Source: Elusimicrobiota bacterium (GTDB taxonomy: Bacteria > Elusimicrobiota > Elusimicrobia > UBA1565). From it: a DNA stretch of 64,000 nt. Under the pieces are notes generated by a model, which ran no database searches, had not been told where the DNA came from, and worked only from the letters and a program-made list of their open reading frames with translations. Of the stretch, positions 13,914-21,338 are shown in pieces. The position numbers and the translations under genes were made by a program. Location of the stretch: assembly GCA_041660925.1 (NCBI GenBank), contig JBAZVI010000008.1:160642-224641 (forward strand), written 5' to 3'. Numbering within the stretch: position 1 is the first letter of the stretch; every line of letters begins with the position of its first letter.

Positions 13914-16367
13914 TTATTTGCGCGGGACGGGCTTCACCGGCGGTTCGGCCTGAATCGTCTCAGCGTCCTCTTTGGAGAGGGGCTTGATGTTCCGGCACTT
14001 CGGGAAACCCGAGCAGGCGAGGAAGTGCCCGCGCTTGCCCAGCCGCATCCACATCGGGCTCGAGCACTTGTTGCACTTGCGCGAGGTCAGGACGGGACGG
14101 GAGCCCTCGATCTTCTTGCCCTCGGCGTCGAGGGAGAAGGTGTTGCGGCAGGCCGGGTAGCCCGAGCAGGCGAGGAAGCGCCCCTTGCGCCCGGTGCGGA
14201 TGACCATCCCCTTGCCGCAGAGGTCGCACTTCTCGTCGGTCTGCTGGGGGACGACCCGCTTGCCCTCGGCGTCGAGCTGCGCCTTTCCCTTGCACTTGGG
14301 GAAGCGCGAGCAGGAGAGGTACTTGCCGAAGCGGCTCTCGCGGATGAGCATGGGCTCGCCGCAGAGCGGGCACTTCTCGTCGCTCTCCTGCGGCTTCACG
14401 CGCGAGTCCTCCATCGTCTCCTGGGCCAGGGCGAGCGCCTTGATCAGGGGGTCGTGGAAGCCCTGGACGACCTCGCGCCAGGGGCGCTGGCCCTCGGCGA
14501 TCTCGTCGAGCTGCTCTTCGACCTGGGCCGTGTAGCCGAGGTCGAGCTGGTCGGGGAAGTGGAGCTTGAGCTTCTCGACGACGATCCGCCCGAGGTCGGT
14601 CGGGGTCAGCCGCCGGTCCTTGGGCGCGCGGTCGACGTAGCCGCGCTCGATGATGGTCTTGATGGTCGGCGCGTAGGTCGAGGGGCGTCCGATGCCGTGC
14701 TTCTCGAGCGCGCGGATGAGGCTGGCTTCGTTGTAGCAGGGGGGCGGGGAGGTCTTATGGTCCTCGGCGCAGACGCCGTCGGCCCCGTCGAGGGCGAGCT
14801 TGTCGCCCGTCTGCAGCTCGGGCAGGCGTCCCTCGGCGCTCTCCTCGTCGGCCTCGTCCTCCTCCTTGAACTCCTCGGTCTCGGCGGCCTTCGTCCCGGC
14901 CTTCCAGGCGCGCAGGAAGCCCTCGAACTTGAGGGTGCGGCCGTTGGCGCGGAAGAGGGCCTCGCCGCTGCGGACGTCGGCGGCGACGGTGTCGTAGACC
15001 GCGTCGGCCATCTGGCTGGCCAGGAAGCGGCGGAAGACGAGGTCGTAGAGCTTGAACTGCTCGGGGGTCAGGTAGGCGCGCAGCTCCTCCGGCGGGCGCA
15101 TGCCGGTGGGGCGGATCGCCTCGTGCGCCTCCTGGGCGCCGCGGACCTTGCTCGCGTAGACCGGCGAGGTCTCGGGCGCGAACTGGGCGCCGTAATCGGG
15201 GCTCGCGAGCAGGAAGCTCCGGGCCTCCGTCTGGGCGATGGTCGCCACGTTGACGGAGTCCGTACGCATGTAGGTGATGAGACCGGCGGGCTCGCCCTTG
15301 CCCACGTCGACGCCTTCGTAGAGCTGCTGGGCGATCATCATCGTGCGGTCGGCCGCGTAGCCGAGCCGCTGGGAAGCGGCCTGCTGGAGCGTGCTGGTGA
15401 TGAAGGGCGGCTGGGGACGGCGGCGGACTTCCTTGCGCTTGACCTCGATGACGTCGAAGGGACCGGAGGCGACCGCGGAGACGACGGCGTCGATCTCTTC
15501 GCGGGTGCGGAAGGGGGTGGCCTTGACCCGGTACTCCTCGGAGAAGAGCTTGAAGGCGCGGACGGTCTCGATCTTCTCGCCCTTCCAGTGGGTCAGCCGC
15601 GCCTCGAAGACCGGCGGGGAGCCCGCCTTCTCGAGGCGGACCTTGAGCGTCCAGTAGGCCTCGGAGGAGAAGCCCGAGATCTCCTTCTCGCGCTCGACGA
15701 GCAGGCGGCAGGCGACGGACTGCACGCGGCCGGCGGAGAGGCCGCGCCGGATCTTCCGCCAGAGGAGCGGCGAGAGCTTGTAGCCGAGCAGGCGGTCGAT
15801 GACGCGCCGGGCCTGCTGGGCCTGGACGAGGTTCATGTCGACGTTGCGCGGGCTCTTGAGCGCGTCCTGGATGGCGTGCGGCGTGATCTCGTGGAAGGTG
15901 ATGCGCCGCGCGCGGGCGTCCTCGAGCTCGAGGATCTGCACGAGGTGCCAGGCGATGGATTCTCCCTCGCGGTCATGGTCGGTGGCGAGGTAGACGCAGC
16001 CGGCCTCCTTGGCGAGCTTCTTGAGGTCGGGGAGGAGCTTCTTGGTGCGCGTCAGCAGGGCGTACGTGGGCTCGAAGCCGTGCGCCTCGTCGACGCCGAG
16101 ACTCTTCTCGGGGAGGTCGCGCACGTGGCCGTAGGAGCTGGCGACGACGTAGCCCTTCTTCAGGAAGCGCGAGATCGTGCGCTGCTTCGCGGGCGACTCG
16201 ACGATGACGAGGTCGGGTCCGGTGCCCGGCGCGGAGGCCTTGGGGGCCTTCGGCGCCTTCGCCGCCTTGGGGGCTTTGGCCGCCTTCGGGGCTTTCACCG
16301 CCTTCGGGGCCTTGGCCGCCTTGGGCGCCTTGGCGGGAGTATTGTCGTCGGCTTCAGTATCGGGCAT
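13914..16367 (-). CDS. topA: DNA topoisomerase I with Ala/Lys/Pro-rich N-terminal extension
   Basis: Relaxes negative supercoils by transient single-strand cleavage. At 817 residues, residues 50-165 form the Toprim domain (DLVIVESPAKQRTISRFL; acidic motif ATDHDREGE). The catalytic tyrosine is about residue 366 in GLITYMRTDSVN. Three C-terminal four-cysteine zinc ribbons follow (for example EKCPLCGEPM...LSCSRFPKCKG), as in full-length bacterial TopA. Unusual: residues ~12-45 are a run of KAPKAAKAPKAV-type repeats resembling histone H1/AlgP tails, likely a non-specific DNA-binding tail. The start ATG is 14 bp inside the end of dprA, so translation is coupled. Confidence 0.97.
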   Translation of the reverse strand: MPDTEADDNTPAKAPKAAKAPKAVKAPKAAKAPKAAKAPKAPKASAPGTGPDLVIVESPAKQRTISRFLKKGYVVASSYGHVRDLPEKSLGVDEAHGFEPTYALLTRTKKLLPDLKKLAKEAGCVYLATDHDREGESIAWHLVQILELEDARARRITFHEITPHAIQDALKSPRNVDMNLVQAQQARRVIDRLLGYKLSPLLWRKIRRGLSAGRVQSVACRLLVEREKEISGFSSEAYWTLKVRLEKAGSPPVFEARLTHWKGEKIETVRAFKLFSEEYRVKATPFRTREEIDAVVSAVASGPFDVIEVKRKEVRRRPQPPFITSTLQQAASQRLGYAADRTMMIAQQLYEGVDVGKGEPAGLITYMRTDSVNVATIAQTEARSFLLASPDYGAQFAPETSPVYASKVRGAQEAHEAIRPTGMRPPEELRAYLTPEQFKLYDLVFRRFLASQMADAVYDTVAADVRSGEALFRANGRTLKFEGFLRAWKAGTKAAETEEFKEEDEADEESAEGRLPELQTGDKLALDGADGVCAEDHKTSPPPCYNEASLIRALEKHGIGRPSTYAPTIKTIIERGYVDRAPKDRRLTPTDLGRIVVEKLKLHFPDQLDLGYTAQVEEQLDEIAEGQRPWREVVQGFHDPLIKALALAQETMEDSRVKPQESDEKCPLCGEPMLIRESRFGKYLSCSRFPKCKGKAQLDAEGKRVVPQQTDEKCDLCGKGMVIRTGRKGRFLACSGYPACRNTFSLDAEGKKIEGSRPVLTSRKCNKCSSPMWMRLGKRGHFLACSGFPKCRNIKPLSKEDAETIQAEPPVKPVPRK

Positions 16368-17226
16368 ATCTTTGACCAGCCATGGCCAGGACCAGGTCCC
16401 GGCCTTCGAGTTCCGTCAGGACTCCAAGCAGGCGCGGCGTCGGCCAGCCGGTCCCGGCGGCGAGCTCCTCTACGGTCATGGAGCTTGAAGCGAGCAATTC
16501 TATGATTTTTCCCTCGTCCGCGCTCAACTGGGCGGCGCAAGCGGGTCCGGAATCGACGGTGGAAGCGGGCGCGGGGAGCAGTTCGGGCAGCTCCTCGGCG
16601 AGGTCCTCGTAGCCCCGGGCGAGCGCGGCGCCCTGGCGCAGGAGCTCGAGCGGGCCGGCGCTCAGCGGGGAGTCGGCGGGCCCGGGGACGGCGAAGACCT
16701 CGCGGCCCTGGGCGAGGGCGATGCGGGCCGTGATGAGGGAGCCGGAGCGGAGGTCGCCCTCGACGACGACCACGGCGCAGGCCAGCGCGGAGATGATCCG
16801 GTTGCGGCGCGGGAAATGGGCGGCCAGCGGCGGGGTCCCGGGCGGGAACTCGCTGAGGAGGGCGCCGCCGGAACGGACGATGCGCTCGGCGAGCGCGGCG
16901 TTCTCGGGCGGATAGGCGACGTCGAGGCCGCAGCCGAGCACGGCCCAGGTCGTCCCCCCGGCGTCGAGCGCGGCGAGATGCGCCTCGGTGTCCACCCCGC
17001 GGGCCAGGCCGCTGACCACCGGGACCCCGGCGCGGGCGCAGCCCTCGGCGAGGCGGCGGGCCATGCGCCGGCCGTAGGGGGTCGCCTTCCGCGAGCCGAC
17101 GATCGCGACGGCGCCCGCCGAAGGCGGCAGGACCCCGCGCACGTGGAGCAGGGACGGCGCGTCGGCGACCTCGCGCAAGACCTCGGGGTAGCCGGGGTCC
17201 TCGAGGCGCAGGAGGCGGTCGCTCAA
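16354..17226 (-). CDS. dprA: DNA-processing protein DprA
   Basis: Loads RecA on incoming single-stranded DNA during natural transformation. A 290-residue protein from TTG 17226, which overlaps the HTH gene stop (TTGA) and has GAGGAG five bases upstream; a longer frame upstream is Arg-rich nonsense overlapping that gene. The Rossmann core shows VAIVGSRKATPYGRRMA, SGLARGVDTEAHLAAL, VLGCGLDVAYPPEN, SEFPPGTPP...FPRRNRIIS and VEGDLRSGSLITARIA, all DprA hallmarks. The C-terminal ~60 residues are a winged-helix domain (DEGKIIELLASSSMTVEELA). Together with comM in the same operon this suggests competence capacity or its remnant. Confidence 0.96.
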   Translation of the reverse strand: MSDRLLRLEDPGYPEVLREVADAPSLLHVRGVLPPSAGAVAIVGSRKATPYGRRMARRLAEGCARAGVPVVSGLARGVDTEAHLAALDAGGTTWAVLGCGLDVAYPPENAALAERIVRSGGALLSEFPPGTPPLAAHFPRRNRIISALACAVVVVEGDLRSGSLITARIALAQGREVFAVPGPADSPLSAGPLELLRQGAALARGYEDLAEELPELLPAPASTVDSGPACAAQLSADEGKIIELLASSSMTVEELAAGTGWPTPRLLGVLTELEGRDLVLAMAGQRYARY

Positions 17227-17699
17227 AGGAGCTCCTCGCCGAAGGGACGGGAAGGGCGCAGGGGCAGGTCGGCGGCGGGCCGCGGTCGGGACTCCGGCCG
17301 GGCCGGCGCGGGCCGCGCGGGGCTCCGCCAGCCCCGCGCGGGCGGCGGGGGCGCTTCTTCGGTCCGCTCGCGCGCAGAGCCGGTGATGAGGGCGTGCGCG
17401 GCGCGGAAGGAGTCCTCGTCGACGCGCACGCGGCGCCACTCGGAGGGGATGCGCCCGGCGCACACCGCCAGGCGCGTCGCGTCGAGGCCGAGCGCACCCG
17501 CGAGGCGCCGCAGGGCGTCCTCCTCGGCGGGAGGGTTGCGCTTGCCCGAAAGGACCTTCGAGAGGAAGGAGGGGTCGAGGTCCGCCGCGCGGCAGAGCTC
17601 CCTCAGACCGAGCGCCCGCGCGTCCATCGCGCGCCGGACGAGCTCGACGAAAGGTGCCGCGTCGGCGGCCGCCGCGTCATTTGAACTTGATGAACTCAT
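17223..17699 (-). CDS. Xre-family helix-turn-helix protein
   Basis: A 158-residue protein. Residues 16-85 fit a Cro/C1-type HTH: FVELVRRAMDARALGLRELC, then AADLDPSFLSKVLSGKRNPP (recognition region) and ALRRLAGALGLD. A Pro/Arg/Ala-rich tail follows residue 110 with no visible domain. The ATG at 17699 lies 23 bp inside the preceding TPR gene without a clear Shine-Dalgarno; an internal ATG (MDARALGLRE) would remove part of the domain and is less likely. Placed between an envelope TPR protein and dprA, it could regulate the operon, but no target site is identifiable. Confidence 0.82.
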   Translation of the reverse strand: MSSSSSNDAAAADAAPFVELVRRAMDARALGLRELCRAADLDPSFLSKVLSGKRNPPAEEDALRRLAGALGLDATRLAVCAGRIPSEWRRVRVDEDSFRAAHALITGSARERTEEAPPPPARGWRSPARPAPARPESRPRPAADLPLRPSRPFGEELL

Positions 17700-18060
17700 A
17701 CTTGTTCTTCACCGTCTCGATGTCCGGCCCGCTCGGATACTCCTCGATGTAGCGCTGGAACTGGATCCGCGCGTCCTCCCACTTCTGCTGCTCGGAGTAG
17801 ATCGTCCCGAGGCGCAGCAGCGCCTTCGGCGCGTACTGACAGGTCGGATAGTCGGTCAGCAGCTGGGTGAAGGCCTCCGTGGCCGTCGGGAAGTCGCTGC
17901 GCAGGAAGGTCGTCATCCCCACGTAGTAGGCCACCTGAGGTGAGCGCCTCGGGTCGGGATGCTTCTGGTTGTAGACGACCACGTCGTGGAAGGTATAGTG
18001 GCTGCGGATATAGCCCACGCCGAAGATGACGAGGACGACGGAGATGACGAACTTCTTCAT
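17677..18060 (-). CDS. Membrane-anchored TPR protein
   Basis: A 127-residue protein starting MKKFVISVVLVIFGVGYI, an N-terminal membrane anchor or signal sequence. The rest is two to three TPR-like helix pairs: SPQVAYYVGMTTFLRSDFPT, ATEAFTQLLTDYPTCQYAPK and ALLRLGTIYSEQQKWEDARI, ending in IQFQRYIEEYPSG. The '..YP.C.YAPKAL..LG' phrase resembles the BamD/CpoB class of periplasmic TPRs. It is one base downstream of the LysM gene, so the pair probably act together in the periplasm or on peptidoglycan (inference). Confidence 0.8.
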   Translation of the reverse strand: MKKFVISVVLVIFGVGYIRSHYTFHDVVVYNQKHPDPRRSPQVAYYVGMTTFLRSDFPTATEAFTQLLTDYPTCQYAPKALLRLGTIYSEQQKWEDARIQFQRYIEEYPSGPDIETVKNKYEFIKFK

Positions 18061-18834
18061 CTACTCCTCCAGCTTGAGCAGGTCGCCGGGCTGGACCGTG
18101 TCGCCCGCGCCGACGACGAGCGCGCGGTAGCGGTCCTTGTCGGCCAGCTTCCTGGAGACCTCGACGATGCCGATCTTCTGCATGTAGAGACCCTTGGGGT
18201 CGGTGTCGGCCTCGGTCCGAGAGGTCCGGCGGTACACGCCGTAGCGCTGCCGCTTCGCGACCCCGGAGCGCTCGATGAGGAGGAGGACATGGTCCCCCTG
18301 GGACGCCTGCAGGCGCTCGGGCGACTCGAGGACCTTGCCGTCCTCCTTCCATGACGCGGGCATGAGCAGCCGGCGCAGGGCCGGAGTCTGGCCCGTCTGA
18401 CCCGAGGGGATCTCCATGGAGAGCGCGTCCGGCAGGGCGATGGCGCCCGCCGAGGCGCTGGGATCGAAGGGCGGACCCTTCTCGACCGGGGCGGGGGGTT
18501 CAGGCGCCGGCTCGGGAGCGGCCGCGGGCTCCTCCTTGGGCTCCGGGGCCTCGCGGGGGATGTCCTGCGCTTCGGTGTCGGGTCCGAGCGCGGGGCCGGG
18601 CTCCGACACGGGAGCGGCGGCGTCGGGGATGACGATGATCTGCCCGGGGTAGATCCAGTGCGGGTCCTTGACGGACGGCGCGGGGTTGGCGTCCGCGATG
18701 CGGCGCCAGCCGAAGTTATCCTCATAGTAGCGGCCCGCCAGGTCCCAGAGGGTGTCCCCGGGGACGACCGTGTGCCGCGACTCGGCGCGGACGACCGCCG
18801 GAGCGAGCAGAAGCGCTAATAGGAGTATCTTCAT
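18061..18834 (-). CDS. Secreted LysM-domain protein
   Basis: A 257-residue protein. I start it at ATG 18834 (MKILLLALLLAPAVVRAES), which gives a signal peptide and an ATGA overlap with comM; the longer frame upstream is a shadow of comM. Residues 22-70 are a LysM domain (HTVVPGDTLWDLAGRYYEDN, then WRRIADANP and WIYPGQIIVIP), which binds glycan in peptidoglycan. A long Pro/Ala/Glu-rich linker (75-125) leads to a C-terminal beta-rich domain (~150-257) with GDHVLLLIE, GVYRRTSRTE and ALVVGAGDTVQPGDLLKL. The same architecture is widespread in uncharacterised LysM proteins of Gram-negative bacteria. No hydrolase motif, so a structural cell-wall role is more likely. Confidence 0.85.
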   Translation of the reverse strand: MKILLLALLLAPAVVRAESRHTVVPGDTLWDLAGRYYEDNFGWRRIADANPAPSVKDPHWIYPGQIIVIPDAAAPVSEPGPALGPDTEAQDIPREAPEPKEEPAAAPEPAPEPPAPVEKGPPFDPSASAGAIALPDALSMEIPSGQTGQTPALRRLLMPASWKEDGKVLESPERLQASQGDHVLLLIERSGVAKRQRYGVYRRTSRTEADTDPKGLYMQKIGIVEVSRKLADKDRYRALVVGAGDTVQPGDLLKLEE

Positions 18835-20342
18835 AGGGTCCGCCATTTTCCCAAATAGGAAGCCGCTTCCGCCAGATGTTTGCGCAGGACGGGCCCGGAA
18901 CCTTCCAGATCCGCCGCCGTCCGGGCGACCCGGAGGAGGCGGTCGAGCCCTCGCGGAGAGAGCGCCGACCGGCGTGCCGCGGCCTCGAGGAGGAGCCGCC
19001 CGTCCCCGTCGACGCGGCAGGCCTCGCGCAGGTCCGCGCCGGCGAGGCGCGCGTTGAGCTCCCGGGAGCCGCGGCCGCGGGCGAAAGCCCGGGCGGCGAG
19101 GACGCGCCCGCGGACCTCGGCCGTCGATTCCGGCACGGGGCCGACCCCTTCCCACTCGGCGAAGGGCACCGGAGAGAGCTCCGCCTGCAGATCGACGCGG
19201 TCGAGCAGCGGGCCGGAGACGCGGCCGCGGTAGCGGCGCACGTCGCGCTCCGTGCACTCGCAGCGCCGACCCGGATGGCCGAGGTAGCCGCAGGGGCAGG
19301 GGTTCATCGCCGCGACGAGCGTGAAGTCGGAGGGATAGAGGACCGACTCCCTCAGGCGGGAGACCCCGACGCAGCGGTCCTCCATGGGCTGGCGCAGGGA
19401 CTCGAGCGCCTCGCGGCCGAACTCCGGCCACTCGTCGAGGAAGAGCACCCCGCGGTGCGCGAGCGTGACCTCTCCCGGGCGGCAGCGCGCGCCGCCGCCC
19501 ACCAGCGCGGTCGGGGTCGTCGTGTGGTGCGGCGCCCGGAACGGGCGCGCGCGCACGAGCCCCCCTCCCGGCGGGAGGCGGCCGCAGACCGAGTAGACGC
19601 GCGTGACCTCGAGCGCCTCCTCGCGCCCGAGCGGCGGGAGCAGGCCGGGCAGGCGCCGGGCGAGCATGGATTTCCCCGTTCCCGGCGGGCCGATGAGCAG
19701 GAGGTTGTGCCCGCCGGCGGCCGCGAGTTCGACCGCGCGGCGCGCCAGCGCCTGTCCGCGCACGTCGCCCAGATCCTCCCCGCCGGCGGGCAGGGGCTCC
19801 TCCTCGGGCTCCGGGAGCCGCTCGGGCAGGGCCCCGCGCAGCAGGTCGACGGCCTCCCGCAGCGTGGAGACCCCGTAGGCCTCGAGGCCCGGGGACGCCG
19901 CCGCCTCGCGCAGGTTCTCGCGAGGGACCACGACCCCGCGCAGACCCCGCCGGCGCGCCGCGGCCGCCATGGAGAGCACCCCCGAGACCGGCCGGACCGC
20001 CCCGTCGAGCGCGAGCTCGCCGAGGAAGCAGAGGTCCGCCGCGGAGGAGACGGCCTCGACCTGCTCCGAGGCGGCCAGGGCCCCGAGCGCGATGGGCAGG
20101 TCGAAGTGGGTGCCGGCCTTGCGGGTCTCCGCCGGGGAGAGGTTCACCGTCACGCGCCGGCCGGGGAACTCGAAGCCGGCGTTGCGCACCGCCGAGACGA
20201 CGCGCTCGCGCGCCTCGCGCACCGAGCCGTCGGGCAGGCCGACGGTCTTGAAGCAGGGAAGGCCGTTGGCGAGGTCGAACTCGACGGCCACGAGGAAGCC
20301 GTCGATGCCGCTCACCGCCGCCGACCAGAACCGGGCGATCAC
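18831..20342 (-). CDS. comM: ComM / YifB family Mg-chelatase-like AAA+ ATPase
   Basis: A 503-residue ATPase of the ComM family; in competent bacteria ComM is a helicase that promotes branch migration during integration of transforming DNA. The N-terminal ChlI/Lon-like domain (1-180) has the family start SGIDGFLVAVEFDLANGLPC and VTVNLSPAETRKAGTHFDLP. Walker A is GPPGTGKSMLARRLPGLLPP; next come FRAPHHTTTPTALVGGG, Walker B GVLFLDEWPEF and the arginine-rich RQPMEDRCVGVSRL. A four-cysteine cluster (PCPCGYLGHPGRRCEC) precedes the C-terminal lid (LSPRGLDRLLRVARTAADLE). Start is GTG 20342. It is the first gene of the long minus-strand operon and diverges from the motor operon. Confidence 0.95.
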   Translation of the reverse strand: MIARFWSAAVSGIDGFLVAVEFDLANGLPCFKTVGLPDGSVREARERVVSAVRNAGFEFPGRRVTVNLSPAETRKAGTHFDLPIALGALAASEQVEAVSSAADLCFLGELALDGAVRPVSGVLSMAAAARRRGLRGVVVPRENLREAAASPGLEAYGVSTLREAVDLLRGALPERLPEPEEEPLPAGGEDLGDVRGQALARRAVELAAAGGHNLLLIGPPGTGKSMLARRLPGLLPPLGREEALEVTRVYSVCGRLPPGGGLVRARPFRAPHHTTTPTALVGGGARCRPGEVTLAHRGVLFLDEWPEFGREALESLRQPMEDRCVGVSRLRESVLYPSDFTLVAAMNPCPCGYLGHPGRRCECTERDVRRYRGRVSGPLLDRVDLQAELSPVPFAEWEGVGPVPESTAEVRGRVLAARAFARGRGSRELNARLAGADLREACRVDGDGRLLLEAAARRSALSPRGLDRLLRVARTAADLEGSGPVLRKHLAEAASYLGKWRTL

Positions 20343-20390
20343 CCCCTGGTTACGCCCGGGGGGGCCGGAAAGTTCCCTCCAGCCGCGGCT

Positions 20391-20420
20391 CGCCGAACCT
20401 GGTTCCGCCGAACCTGGTTC
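20391..20420. repeat. Perfect tandem 15-bp repeat, each holding the palindrome GAACC-T-GGTTC; candidate operator
   Basis: The 15-mer CGCCGAACCTGGTTC occurs twice head-to-tail with no mismatch. Each copy holds an 11-bp inverted repeat. The pair lies in the 189-bp divergent region, ~50 bp upstream of the comM start and ~65 bp upstream of a -10 element for the motor operon. Two dyads 15 bp apart fit cooperative binding by a dimeric regulator; which regulator is unknown. Confidence 0.6.
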
Positions 20421-20483
20421 GGGGATACCCGATATGAGTCTATCTGGAGGGAGGGCGGCGTCCTCAGGATTTGCGGATTATTC

Positions 20484-20492
20484 TGTTATGAT
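20484..20492 (+). promoter_or_regulatory. Extended -10 promoter for the motor operon
   Basis: TGTTATGAT is an extended -10 (TG-N-TATGAT) about 40 bases before the first start codon of the plus-strand operon, inside a local AT-rich patch. No good -35 is seen at 16-18 bp, which extended -10 promoters tolerate. Confidence 0.45.
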
Positions 20493-20531
20493 TCCGAAAC
20501 ACCGGACCGCTACACTCCCGATACCTCTATT

Positions 20532-21338
20532 ATGGAAGGGACGAAGACGAAGTACTGGCTCTTCCTCCATGGACAAGTGCTCGGCCCCTACGGGGAATCC
20601 GAGCTCTCCGTCGTGGACGGCTTCGGCGCGGACGCCCTCGTCTGCGACGACGAGGACCTCGCCTCCGGCTCCCCGCAGTGGACGCGCGCGGCCGCGGTCC
20701 CCGCCCTGGCGATGCCGGTGCTCGAGGCCGTCGGCGGCCAGGGGGCCCGCACCCGCTGGCGCGGCGCCCTCCCGGCCGACCCGACGCTCCAGGACGTCGC
20801 GTGCATCCATTCGCTCGAGGAGCAGATGGCGGTGCTGGCCAACGCGCTCGTGGGCCTGCGCAAGTACTGCTCCCGCCAGGCGACCGACCTCATCGGCCTG
20901 CAGGCGGAGCTCGCCGAGAAGCGCGGCGAGATCGCGGAGCTCAAGAAGCGCATGGCGGTGGCCGGAGAGCGACTCCTCGCGCTCGACGAGCTCAAGCTCG
21001 CCGACGAGAAGCTCGGAGAGGGCCTCGAGGCCGAGACCCGCCGCGTCGACGGCGCGCTCGCCCTCCAGGAAGCCCGCCTCGCCGCGCTCAAGTCCGAGAG
21101 CGCCAAGGCCCGCGAGGAGATCCTCTCCGAGATCGGCAAGGTCGGCGAGGCCATCCGCGCGCAGGTCGGCGAGCTCAAGGAGCGCATGAACGCCGCTCCC
21201 TCCGCCGCGGGGACGGGGCCCGCCGCGGCCCCCGCTGCGGCCGAGGACGAGTTCGGCCTGCCGACCCTTTCCCTCCTGGACGACGTCGGGAGCCCCGCGC
21301 CCGAGAAGGGCGGCGAAGGGGAGTCCCTGGACGCATGA
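20532..21338 (+). CDS. GYF-like (DUF4339-type) domain + long coiled coil protein
   Basis: A 268-residue protein and first gene of the motor operon. Residues 7-55 (YWLFLHGQVLGPYGESELS, then W50-region SPQWTRAAAV) match the GYF_2/DUF4339 pattern 'W-x-y-x-G-x-x-x-GP-x-x-x-x-eL', a small peptide-binding fold. Residues ~95-225 form a continuous heptad-rich coiled coil (LQAELAEKRGEIAELKKRM, GEAIRAQVGELKERM). The C-terminus is Ala/Pro-rich and acidic. There is no signal peptide or TM, so it is cytoplasmic, where the FliG part of the next gene product also lies. The ATG at 20532 lacks an obvious Shine-Dalgarno but gives the complete domain. The stop overlaps the next start (ATGA). Likely a cytoplasmic rotor partner or regulator (inference). 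Confidence 0.8.
   Translation: MEGTKTKYWLFLHGQVLGPYGESELSVVDGFGADALVCDDEDLASGSPQWTRAAAVPALAMPVLEAVGGQGARTRWRGALPADPTLQDVACIHSLEEQMAVLANALVGLRKYCSRQATDLIGLQAELAEKRGEIAELKKRMAVAGERLLALDELKLADEKLGEGLEAETRRVDGALALQEARLAALKSESAKAREEILSEIGKVGEAIRAQVGELKERMNAAPSAAGTGPAAAPAAAEDEFGLPTLSLLDDVGSPAPEKGGEGESLDA

Noticed and set aside
18876..20531. Long in-frame extension of the GYF/coiled-coil gene on the plus strand.
   Set aside because: It is antisense to comM with shadow-type composition; the domain starts at ATG 20532, downstream of the promoter.
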